Source: GWE2-40-63 sp050179685
GTDB lineage: Bacteria > Bacteroidota > Bacteroidia > Bacteroidales > SZUA-534
DNA: 64,000 nucleotides
Assembly: GCA_050179685.1 (NCBI GenBank)
Contig: JBFXEW010000006.1
Location: forward strand, 152,844 to 216,843
Direction of reading: 5' to 3'
Below, in pieces: positions 1-7,504 of the stretch. The notes under the pieces were generated by a model, which had not been told where the DNA came from, did no database searches, and saw only the letters and a program-made list of their open reading frames with translations. Made by a program: the position numbers and the translations under genes. How positions within the stretch are numbered: the first letter of the stretch is position 1; the number at the start of each line of letters is the position of its first letter.

Positions 1-661
1 CGGATTATTCAGCCAGTAAAAAAATAACGAGTCCTTGAACCCAGAAACTGCTGGGCAAAATCCACATGTACCGACTACTTGTATAAAGTGCTCCCAAAGT
101 ATAATAACATTTATTCATTAAAGGGTTTTATGCTTTGGAATTACTTGTTTTTCTAATGTTGTTTTTCAAGATATTTTAATGCCTACATTATTCAATAACT
201 GAGGTTTATTGTAGTAGGTTTCTTCCTCAAAATATAGTATATACATTTATACTTTATCATAAAAAATGGTGTCAATATTAGACTGATTAATTAAGGTGAA
301 AACTTTATAGGTTATAAATTTACATAGAACGTTAGTTGTATAAGTGTTTTATATTACCGCGCTTTTTGTTAATTGATTTCAATGGCTTACAGGCAATTCA
401 ACACCTTGCTTATAGTTACAGATACCATGTTGGCATGAATGGTTATTACCTTTATTGTCCTTTGCTTTAATAAGATAAAGCGTTAAAAGCAACGAATAAA
501 TTTTTTTGAAAAAGATTTAGCTGTATAAGTATTTGCCTTACAGAGAGAAACAGATATAATTATACGGTATAAAGGTTACTAATAAACAACACGTTTGGTA
601 TCAAGCTCTCTTTTTATTATTATATTTGATACAGTAATGTATAAATTCACTCTTAATTTAA
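1..661. other. Intergenic region without a recognisable gene
   Basis: I see no convincing coding region here. Two minus-strand frames stay open from about position 100 to the left edge, but neither has a recognisable start or a family signature, so they could be the edge of a gene or repeat that lies outside the window. The rest is A+T-rich. A TTTG at 505-508 followed 19 bases later by AGTATTTG (528-535) is a weak promoter candidate for the gene at 662. Confidence 0.4.
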
Positions 662-1054
662 ATGACTATGGAAGTTTATAAAACATCAACAGTAACGGTA
701 GCAATAGAAGAAAATACTAAGGTGATGACTCAAAAGTGGAATGGTTATTCATCTTCTCAGGTTTTTCGCGAGGCTATCGACAAATCTTTGGATGCGGTAA
801 AGAAACATGGAGTAAAAGCTATTTTAAATGATACCCTTGATCAGGCAGTAGTAAAACCGGAAGATAGCCAGTATGCCGCATCAGTAATGCCAAAACTTTT
901 TATGAGTGGGTTAAAAGCAATGGCAATTGTACTCCCCAAAAGTGTATTTACCCAAATGTCGATTAAAAAGTTTCAGGAAGACACCAAAGGTGCCAATATA
1001 AAACTTTTTACCAGCACCACTGATGCCAGCGAATGGATTGAAAACAATATTTAA
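662..1054 (+). CDS. SpoIIAA/STAS-like single-domain protein
   Basis: A 130-residue soluble protein with alternating strands and helices and no signal peptide or membrane segment. The end of the protein (a strand, then a helix ending EWIENNI) and the central NDTLDQ turn resemble the SpoIIAA-like/STAS-SEC14 fold found in many small Bacteroidota proteins. No catalytic function can be assigned; STAS-like domains usually bind partners or small ligands. It is clearly paralogous to the product of 3370-3801: both carry S-x-YAA-x-VMP-x-L, GLKA and FT-x-x-S-x-KKF at matching positions. The ATG at 662 is chosen; a second ATG lies two codons later. A strong hairpin terminator follows, so it is probably its own transcription unit beside the GRAS operon. 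Confidence 0.6.
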   Translation: MTMEVYKTSTVTVAIEENTKVMTQKWNGYSSSQVFREAIDKSLDAVKKHGVKAILNDTLDQAVVKPEDSQYAASVMPKLFMSGLKAMAIVLPKSVFTQMSIKKFQEDTKGANIKLFTSTTDASEWIENNI

Positions 1055-1084
1055 TATATACCGAATTATTTCTATCATAACAAT

Positions 1085-1124
1085 AAAAACAACACGAAAG
1101 AATGCACGCTTTGGTGTTGTTTTT
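1085..1124 (+). terminator. Intrinsic terminator after the first STAS-like gene
   Basis: An 11-bp perfect stem pairs 1085-1095 (AAAAACAACAC) with 1114-1124 (GTGTTGTTTTT). It can extend by four further pairs after one mismatch, and is followed by a T-rich tract. It separates the first STAS-like gene from the GRAS gene. Confidence 0.8.
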
Positions 1125-1200
1125 ATTTTCTGTTTGCAAACAATAGTTGTGCTAAGCCTGAATGTTTGATTTCTTTTTTACTAATTAAAAATTCATTGTT

Positions 1201-2274
1201 TTGAAATCATTTGCAATTCCCAGTGTTTACGAGGCATTAAATCTTGTAATGAAGTACTATCCTGATAATTTTAATGAAAAAGCCAGGGTTGAAATAGAAA
1301 CGCTTTTTGCTCATTGCCTGGAAGGACTCTCTGACGATTCTGAAAAATTCCTATCCTCACTTTTCATAAAATCCTTAAAGAATCACATTTCTTTTACTTC
1401 CATAAACGAACACATCTATTTAAAAAAGTACGAAGTTTCTCAAATAGAGCTTTTTGACATGCTTATTAAGAAGTTTCCATTTGTTACCATTAGTCAGCAG
1501 ATTGTAAACGGTGCCATATTAAATGCCATGCAGGATTGCAGCGAAGTAACCATTATAGATATTGGTATTGGGCAGGGCACTCAAATGGCAAATCTTATTG
1601 AACTGGCTTCTGATTTACCAGCTCTTAAAAAGCTTCATATTGTAGGTATTGAACCTTTTGTCGAAGCCCTGACACATGCAGAAAACACATTAAAGAACTT
1701 GGGAGAAAAGGCTCCTTTTGTTATTCAGTTTTATGGGGTAAACAATTTTGCCGAAAATTATGATTTTAAAATACCGGTAGCTCAAAGTGATAAATTAATT
1801 GTCAACGCATCGTTGGCTTTGCATCACATACAAACATCTGAAAACAGGTTTATTACCTTACAAAAAATAAAAAACCTGAAGCCCGATGCATTCTTTCTTA
1901 TCGAACCAAACGTAGATCATTTTGAGCCGAATTTTTATCGACGGTTTCAAAACTGCTACCAGCATTTCTACAGCATCTTTCAGGTTATTGATAAGCTGGA
2001 CTTAAAACCCGATTATAAAAATGCATTCAAACTATTTTATGGTCGTGAAATTGAGGATATTATTGGTAAGCAGGATAGTAGCCGTTTTGAAAAACATGAG
2101 CCGGCTTTTCGTTGGATTGAGAAGCTGCATCAGGCTGGTTTTAAGCTCAACACCAATTATTTTGATTTTCCGGTTGAAACGCCAATCGGACTTAAAATAG
2201 CGATGCACCCCGAAGGGTTTTTAGGTTTTACTTACGGAACCGAAACGGTTTTAGCCATTATGTATGCAAAATAA
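1201..2274 (+). CDS. Bacterial GRAS-family protein (methyltransferase-like fold)
   Basis: A 357-residue protein whose C-terminal two thirds follow the GRAS domain in order. The VHIID-type motif with glycine loop is VTIIDIGIGQGTQ (116-128). An LHHI segment follows at 207-210, then FLIEPNVDHFEPNFYRRF (232-249), the PFYRE-like GREIEDII (281-288) followed by FEKHEPAFRW (296-305), and a short SAW-like end. GRAS proteins are best known as plant transcriptional regulators; bacterial members have a Rossmann methyltransferase-like core and have been proposed to modify or bind small molecules. The glycine-rich IGIGQG loop fits S-adenosylmethionine binding. The start is TTG at 1201; an in-frame stop at 1186-1188 leaves no earlier ATG. 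It lies 5 bases before an aminotransferase gene. The GRAS assignment is strong; substrate and activity are unknown. Confidence 0.82.
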   Translation: MKSFAIPSVYEALNLVMKYYPDNFNEKARVEIETLFAHCLEGLSDDSEKFLSSLFIKSLKNHISFTSINEHIYLKKYEVSQIELFDMLIKKFPFVTISQQIVNGAILNAMQDCSEVTIIDIGIGQGTQMANLIELASDLPALKKLHIVGIEPFVEALTHAENTLKNLGEKAPFVIQFYGVNNFAENYDFKIPVAQSDKLIVNASLALHHIQTSENRFITLQKIKNLKPDAFFLIEPNVDHFEPNFYRRFQNCYQHFYSIFQVIDKLDLKPDYKNAFKLFYGREIEDIIGKQDSSRFEKHEPAFRWIEKLHQAGFKLNTNYFDFPVETPIGLKIAMHPEGFLGFTYGTETVLAIMYAK

Positions 2275-2279
2275 AAACC

Positions 2280-3389
2280 ATGAGTAGCCAATTAATACAT
2301 TCCAAACTTTCGGAGAATAATATTTTTTCGGGTGAATGCTCAAACGATGCAAAGATCTTCCTTAATAAAAACGAACAAGGACAAGACACCTCACCCAAGG
2401 TGAAAAAAGCAATTCTTCAAGCACTTGATAATCTTTCCTGGAATCGCTATCCCGAGGCTGAACAGGCAGAGCTTTATGAACTTATAGCAGCTTATGCAGG
2501 ACTTGCTTCAAACCAGATAGCCCTTGGTGCAGGTGCGGCCAGTTTAATTGGCAACCTGTTGAATTATTTTGCAATAAATGGCTACCAAATTATAATTCCG
2601 GAACCCTCGTACGCCTTTTTTAATCATCACTGTAAGACTTATAATATTCCTTATATCCCCTGGGTTTTAAACAATGAGCTGCAATACGATATAAAAAACC
2701 TTCCCAGGATAACTGATAAATCGGTGCTTTTTATAGTATCGCCCAATAACCCGGTTGGGAATACTTTTCCGGAAGATAAACTCAGATTGTTGCTTAAGAA
2801 GTATCCAAAAACTACAATAGTTTTGGATGCCGTATATCAGGAATATGGAAAATCCATTTTCACACCACTAATTAACGAATATGAAAACTTATTGGTGCTT
2901 CGTTCTTTTTCCAAAGCCTTTCCGGCAGCCGGCATTAGACTGGGTTATTTGTGTGGTCAGGCCCAGGTGATAACACTTTATAGAAAACTGGTATTGCCGT
3001 ATTCCATTAATCTTTTTTCGCTAAGCTATGCAATAAAACTTTTGAGTACGCCCAATTTTCTTGAGGCCGAAATTCTGAACATAGAGAAAACCCTGATTTT
3101 AAGAACTCAGTTATACAATAAACTTTTAAAAGAGTTCAATACCTCACAAATTCGTGTATTTCCTTCCGAAGGAAATTTTTTGCTTATACAGTTTGCTACG
3201 AAAGAGGACTTTAAAGATGCTACTAATGAATTGGACAAATGTAATATCGAAGTTTTAAATACATCAAATCATAAAAATCTGGAACACTCAATTCGGGTAA
3301 GCATTGGTAGCGAAAAAGAAATGGATTTGTTTTACCAATGTATGAAACAAACACTTAAAACTGGAATGAATGATGAACATAAAAAATAA
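2280..3389 (+). CDS. HisC-like PLP-dependent aminotransferase (fold type I)
   Basis: A 369-residue class I/II aminotransferase of the histidinol-phosphate aminotransferase/CobD-like group. Visible motifs are SPNNPVGN (154-161), the PLP-contacting D183 and Y186 in VLDAVYQEYG, and the Schiff-base lysine K212 in RSFSKAF, followed by the phosphate-binding IRLGYLCG. It begins 5 bases after the GRAS gene and overlaps the next gene by 20 bases, so translation is probably coupled. No other histidine-biosynthesis gene is nearby, which argues against it being the main HisC. I infer that it acts on the same amino acid-derived small molecule as the GRAS protein. Family assignment is secure; substrate is unknown. 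Confidence 0.85.
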   Translation: MSSQLIHSKLSENNIFSGECSNDAKIFLNKNEQGQDTSPKVKKAILQALDNLSWNRYPEAEQAELYELIAAYAGLASNQIALGAGAASLIGNLLNYFAINGYQIIIPEPSYAFFNHHCKTYNIPYIPWVLNNELQYDIKNLPRITDKSVLFIVSPNNPVGNTFPEDKLRLLLKKYPKTTIVLDAVYQEYGKSIFTPLINEYENLLVLRSFSKAFPAAGIRLGYLCGQAQVITLYRKLVLPYSINLFSLSYAIKLLSTPNFLEAEILNIEKTLILRTQLYNKLLKEFNTSQIRVFPSEGNFLLIQFATKEDFKDATNELDKCNIEVLNTSNHKNLEHSIRVSIGSEKEMDLFYQCMKQTLKTGMNDEHKK

Positions 3390-3801
3390 TTATGCCGTGA
3401 GAAATTCAGAAATTATTTTTCAACACAAAAACATAACCATTAAGTATTTTCCGGTTCAACGTTTAATCGTTCAATCGTGGTTCGATTTTGTTGCTTCCGC
3501 CGATTTTAGAAAAGCCATTGATTTTACCAGAAATTTTGCAGAAAACAACGAAGTTCATTTTATAGTTTCTGATGCACTTAAACAAGCAGCCATTAGTCCA
3601 ACCGATTCGAGCTATGCCGCAGCGGTGATGCCGCAACTGGTGGCCGCGGGTTTAAAAGCATTTGCTTTTGTTATTCCCGAGGATATTTTTACCAAAATTT
3701 CGCTTAAAAAATTCAGCGATTTGGAGCAAACCCACCAGGTGCAGTATTTCTACGATTTTGACGAAGCCATAAACTGGATTAAAGAAATTGAGCAAAGATA
3801 G
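3370..3801 (+). CDS. SpoIIAA/STAS-like protein, paralogue of the product of 662-1054
   Basis: A 143-residue protein matching the upstream STAS-like protein over its whole length, with the shared motif S-x-YAA-x-VMP-x-L, GLKA, and FT-x-x-S-x-KKF. The C-terminus YFYDFDEAINWI is typical of the SpoIIAA-like fold (strand, then a helix with a WI motif). The start lies inside the aminotransferase gene (20-base overlap), making it the last gene of the GRAS operon. Another Met immediately follows the first. Its role is unknown; as a paralogue of an adjacent separate gene it may be a partner or competing binding subunit. Confidence 0.65.
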   Translation: MMNIKNNYAVRNSEIIFQHKNITIKYFPVQRLIVQSWFDFVASADFRKAIDFTRNFAENNEVHFIVSDALKQAAISPTDSSYAAAVMPQLVAAGLKAFAFVIPEDIFTKISLKKFSDLEQTHQVQYFYDFDEAINWIKEIEQR

Positions 3802-3961
3802 GTTCAGCCAATATAGCTGATAGGTATCGATTAATTTTTAGTTTGTTTATTTCCCGAGGTTGTCAGATTTTAAAGTGGATAGAATTAGCTCATAGCACAA
3901 AATTCCTCGAAATTAGCATTTGAGTGGGGCGGGTTTAAGTGTTTTGCGATTCCAGAAATAA

Positions 3962-3999
3962 AACGCCGAACGATTCTGAATTAAGAACTGAACGGCGTT
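3962..3999 (-). terminator. Intrinsic terminator of the ilv operon
   Basis: The inverted repeat AACGCCG (3962-3968) and CGGCGTT (3993-3999) lies 25 bases past the ilvC stop. Read on the minus strand it is followed by TTTTATTT. The 24-base loop contains a smaller hairpin. Confidence 0.7.
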
Positions 4000-4024
4000 G
4001 TTATTTTTTGTTTGACTATTGCTT

Positions 4025-5071
4025 TTAGGTGTTTTCAGGACGCAGTTTGCGAACCGTTTGTCCGGCCTGCCACATTTCCGATTCGCGCAATTCTTTCAGT
4101 TCCGCTTCGAGTTTTACCCGGTAATCGGTTTTGCTGTTCGAATCGATGGAGCGTTGAGCTTCGTTTCCTGCGGCAACTTCTTTATACAATTCTTCGAACA
4201 CCGGTTTGCTGGCATCGCGGAATTTTTTCCACCAGTCTAAAGCCCCACGTTGAGCGGTGGTTGAGCAGTTGGCATACATCCAGTCCATACCGTTTTCGGC
4301 TACCAAAGGCATTAAGCTTTGGGTGAGTTCTTCAACGGTTTCGTTAAACGCTTCCGAAGGTGTGTGACCGTTGGCGCGCAATACATCGTACTGTGCGGCA
4401 AAAATTCCCTGAATGGCTCCCATTAGTGTTCCGCGCTCTCCGGTAAGGTCGCTGTAAACTTCGCGTTTAAATGTAGTTTCAAATAAATAACCTGAACCCA
4501 CACCAATTCCCAGCGCAATTACCCGATCTTTGGCTCGTCCGGTAGCATCCTGAAAAACAGCAAAACTGGAGTTCAGTCCACGACCTTGCAGAAACATTCG
4601 GCGTAAGCTGGTGCCGCTTCCTTTGGGAGCTACCAGAATTACATCCACATTGTTTGGAGGAATAATTCCGGTGCGTTCGTGATAGGTTACTCCAAAACCA
4701 TGTGAGAAATACAATGCTTTACCCGCACTCAGGTGTTTTTTAATGGTGGGCCAAACCGAAATCTGTCCGGCATCCGACAATAAATATTGTATAATGGTAG
4801 CTTTCTGACAGGCTTCTTCAATATCGAACAAATTTTTTCCTTCAACCCAGCCGTCGGCTTTGGCTTTTTCCCACGATGCTCCGCCTTTACGCTGGCCAAC
4901 AATTACGTTAAAGCCATTATCTTTCAGGTTAAGCGACTGGCCTGGACCTTGCACTCCATAACCAATAACCGCTATGGTTTCGTTTTTTAATGTTTCTAAA
5001 GCTTTTTTTAAAGGAAACTCTTCGCGGGTAACCACATTTTCGCTTACCCCTCCAAAATTTAATTGCGCCAT
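4025..5071 (-). CDS. ilvC: Ketol-acid reductoisomerase
   Basis: Converts 2-acetolactate (or acetohydroxybutyrate) to the dihydroxy acid with NAD(P)H, the second common step of Ile/Val synthesis. The 348-residue protein has the Rossmann motif GYGVQGPGQSLNLKDNG followed by GQRKGGASW, and the catalytic-domain segments LVAPKGSG, TGERGTLMGAIQG, AFNETVEELTQSL and STTAQRGALDW. The ending RKLRPEN and the overall sequence resemble the yeast mitochondrial Ilv5 type more than the short E. coli GYGSQGHAHA type. It is the last gene of the operon, 62 bases after ilvN, and a terminator follows. Confidence 0.97.
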   Translation of the reverse strand: MAQLNFGGVSENVVTREEFPLKKALETLKNETIAVIGYGVQGPGQSLNLKDNGFNVIVGQRKGGASWEKAKADGWVEGKNLFDIEEACQKATIIQYLLSDAGQISVWPTIKKHLSAGKALYFSHGFGVTYHERTGIIPPNNVDVILVAPKGSGTSLRRMFLQGRGLNSSFAVFQDATGRAKDRVIALGIGVGSGYLFETTFKREVYSDLTGERGTLMGAIQGIFAAQYDVLRANGHTPSEAFNETVEELTQSLMPLVAENGMDWMYANCSTTAQRGALDWWKKFRDASKPVFEELYKEVAAGNEAQRSIDSNSKTDYRVKLEAELKELRESEMWQAGQTVRKLRPENT

Positions 5072-5133
5072 TTTTTTCTGTTTTAATTTATTTGTGTTGA
5101 TTTTTGTTTCTATTGATTTTTTGTGTCATTAAG

Positions 5134-5694
5134 TTAAACTGCCTGCCGGTGTTGTTTTTCAAGATTATTCAGGTAGCTGCTTAGTAATTCTTTTTTTAAG
5201 CGGGTTATGGCTACCCTTCCCGAGCGAACAAATTGCAGCACCCCATAGGGTTTTAGCTTTTCAAAAAGTTCCTGGGTGTCGGCTTTGTGTCCCGTTTTTT
5301 CGATTACAGTATATTCGCGGGTCATTTCCAGGATGCGGGCATTATGATTTCTGATTATCCCTTCAATTTCGTTGGTCTCGAGCAGGGCCGAGGTTTCAAT
5401 TTTATACAGGGCAATTTCCTGATGCAGTACTTCGTCCTGAGTCAGGTAAAAAGCCCGGATAACATCAATTTGTTTTTCCAGTTGTTTAATCAGGTTCTCC
5501 ACTGTACGTTTTGGACAAACCACCACAATGGTAAATTTAAAAACCCCTTTTATAGCCGATTCTGAAACGGTAAGGCTTTCAATATTTAACTTGCGTTTGG
5601 TAAAATTAATGGTGATACGGTTCAACAAACCAATGCTGTTTTCTGAGAATATGGTAAGGGTATATTCCTGATTATTTAATTCCAGATTACTCAT
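5134..5694 (-). CDS. ilvN: Acetolactate synthase small (regulatory) subunit
   Basis: A 186-residue ACT-domain protein. The N-terminal ACT domain (about 8-85) carries TLTIFSENSIGLLNRI and NIESLTVSES, the usual Val-binding face. The second half matches the ALS small-subunit C-terminal domain and ends with FVRSGRVAITR. It activates the large subunit and confers valine feedback. It sits 18 bases after ilvB and 62 bases before ilvC in the same transcription unit. Confidence 0.95.
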   Translation of the reverse strand: MSNLELNNQEYTLTIFSENSIGLLNRITINFTKRKLNIESLTVSESAIKGVFKFTIVVVCPKRTVENLIKQLEKQIDVIRAFYLTQDEVLHQEIALYKIETSALLETNEIEGIIRNHNARILEMTREYTVIEKTGHKADTQELFEKLKPYGVLQFVRSGRVAITRLKKELLSSYLNNLEKQHRQAV

Positions 5695-5712
5695 CTTAGT
5701 TATTATTAAAGG

Positions 5713-7464
5713 TTATTTTAAAGATTGCTCATCGCCAAAAAGCACTTGGTTTACTGCTGCTCCCTGAGGAATCATAGGGAAAACATTCCCTTTGTTAATT
5801 ACCTTGACTTCGAGCAGGTAAGGGCCTTGTGCATTCCACATGCGTTCGATGGCTGCCGGTAAATCCTCACGATTTTTCACCATTTCGCCGGGAATTCCGT
5901 ACGAAGCCGCCAGCATGGGAAAATCAGGACTGCTTATGGGCGTGGCGGAATAACGCTCATCGAAAAATAATTCCTGCCATTGCCGAACCATTCCCAGATA
6001 ATTGTTATTGAGCACTACCATTTTAAGTGGCAGACGATTAAAGGCAATGGTTCCCAATTCCTGCATGGTCATCTGGAAGCCCCCGTCGCCCGATACTGAA
6101 ACCACTTTCTTGTCGGGGGCAGCAAAGGCAGCTCCCATGGCCGCCGGAAGTCCAAATCCCATGGTTCCCAGTCCGCCTGAAGTTATCCAGCTGCGAGTGT
6201 TTTTAAAATCAAAGTATCTTGATGCCATCATCTGGTGTTGGCCTACATCGGCAACCAAAACACCGTCACCTTTATCGTTTTCACTAATAAGGCGGATGAC
6301 TTCGCCCATGGTTATTTTATTTCCCTGAGGAAAAACTTCGTTGTTAATCACCCGCTCATCTTCCTCATTTCGGATAAGACGAAATTCGTTTAGCCAGCTG
6401 TCGTGGTTTTTTTGTTCAATCAGCTCGGTAACCATGGGAAGTGTTTCTTTCACATTCCCATTAACCGGGGCATCAACGTTTATAATTTTATTTATTTCGG
6501 CTTTGTCGAGTTCGAAATGGATAATTTTTGCCTGTTTGGCATAGGCTGAAACTTTACCTGTCACCCGGTCGTCGAAACGCATACCAATGCCTATCAACAC
6601 ATCGCAGTCGTTGGTTTTAATGTTGGGAGCTGCATGGCCATGCATGCCCAGCATTCCCACATGCAGTGGGTGGTTGTTGGGAAGAGCTCCCAGGCCAAGT
6701 AAAGTGCAGGCTGCCGGAATTCCCGATTTTTCAAGAAAAGCCAGCAATTGTTTTTCGGCACCACCCAAAATAACGCCCTGGCCAATTAATGCCAGCGGTT
6801 TTTTTGCCTGATTAATAAGTTCGGCAGCTTTTTTTATCTGCTCGGTTTTTACCAGAGGCATGGGAATATAACTGCGAATATAGGTGCAGGGCTTATAGCT
6901 AAAATCGAGTTCCTGAATCATGGCATCTTTAGTAATATCGACCAGCACTGGTCCCGGTCGGCCCGATTTGGCAATATAAAAAGCTTTGGCAATGGCTTCG
7001 GGAATTTCTTCAGCACGCGTAACCTGGTAATTCCATTTGGTTACCGGCATCGAAATACCTACCACATCGGTTTCCTGAAATGCGTCGCTGCCAATGAGAG
7101 TCGAAAACACCTGTCCGGTGATGCAAACAATAGGGGTTGAATCCATAAATGCATCAGCAATTCCGGTGACCAGATTGGTGGCTCCCGGTCCTGAAGTGGC
7201 AAAGCAAACACCCGTTTTACCCGAAACACGGGCAAATCCCTGTGCCGCATGCACTGCTCCCTGTTCATGGCGCGTTAAAATGTGTTTTAACTGCTTTTTA
7301 TAGTCCATCAGTTTGTCGTAGATGGGCATGATGGCTCCACCGGGATATCCGAAAATTGTAGTTACCTTTTCTTTAATCAGCGACAACAACAGGGCGTCAG
7401 AACCTGAAACCCGCTGGGCTTGTTGTTTTTGAATGTTTTCTGCTTCCTTTATTAAGGTTTCCAT
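5713..7464 (-). CDS. ilvB: Acetolactate synthase large subunit
   Basis: A thiamine-diphosphate and FAD enzyme that condenses pyruvate to 2-acetolactate. The 583-residue protein has the N-terminal ThDP-activating segment FGYPGGAIMPIYD with catalytic Glu67 in TRHEQGAVHAA, a central FAD-type domain, and the C-terminal ThDP/Mg motif SGDGGFQMTMQELGT followed by NNNYLGMVRQWQ. Length and order are normal for the biosynthetic (not catabolic AlsS) enzyme, and the adjacent ilvN supports this. It lies 40 bases after ilvD and is probably co-transcribed under the ilv leader attenuator. Confidence 0.97.
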   Translation of the reverse strand: METLIKEAENIQKQQAQRVSGSDALLLSLIKEKVTTIFGYPGGAIMPIYDKLMDYKKQLKHILTRHEQGAVHAAQGFARVSGKTGVCFATSGPGATNLVTGIADAFMDSTPIVCITGQVFSTLIGSDAFQETDVVGISMPVTKWNYQVTRAEEIPEAIAKAFYIAKSGRPGPVLVDITKDAMIQELDFSYKPCTYIRSYIPMPLVKTEQIKKAAELINQAKKPLALIGQGVILGGAEKQLLAFLEKSGIPAACTLLGLGALPNNHPLHVGMLGMHGHAAPNIKTNDCDVLIGIGMRFDDRVTGKVSAYAKQAKIIHFELDKAEINKIINVDAPVNGNVKETLPMVTELIEQKNHDSWLNEFRLIRNEEDERVINNEVFPQGNKITMGEVIRLISENDKGDGVLVADVGQHQMMASRYFDFKNTRSWITSGGLGTMGFGLPAAMGAAFAAPDKKVVSVSGDGGFQMTMQELGTIAFNRLPLKMVVLNNNYLGMVRQWQELFFDERYSATPISSPDFPMLAASYGIPGEMVKNREDLPAAIERMWNAQGPYLLEVKVINKGNVFPMIPQGAAVNQVLFGDEQSLK

Positions 7465-7504
7465 AATGCTGGTTTTTTAGTTATTATGGGGATTGTTTAA
7501 TGAA

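Noticed and set aside
1..120. Minus-strand frames open at the left edge (one with YMWILPSSFWVQG, another with VVGTCGFCPAVSG)
   Set aside because: No start codon in view and no recognisable family; two overlapping frames cannot both be real, and the evidence is too short.
2280..3389. Assignment of the aminotransferase as hisC
   Set aside because: HisC-like by motif, but no other histidine gene is nearby and the GRAS/STAS context suggests another substrate, so no symbol is given.
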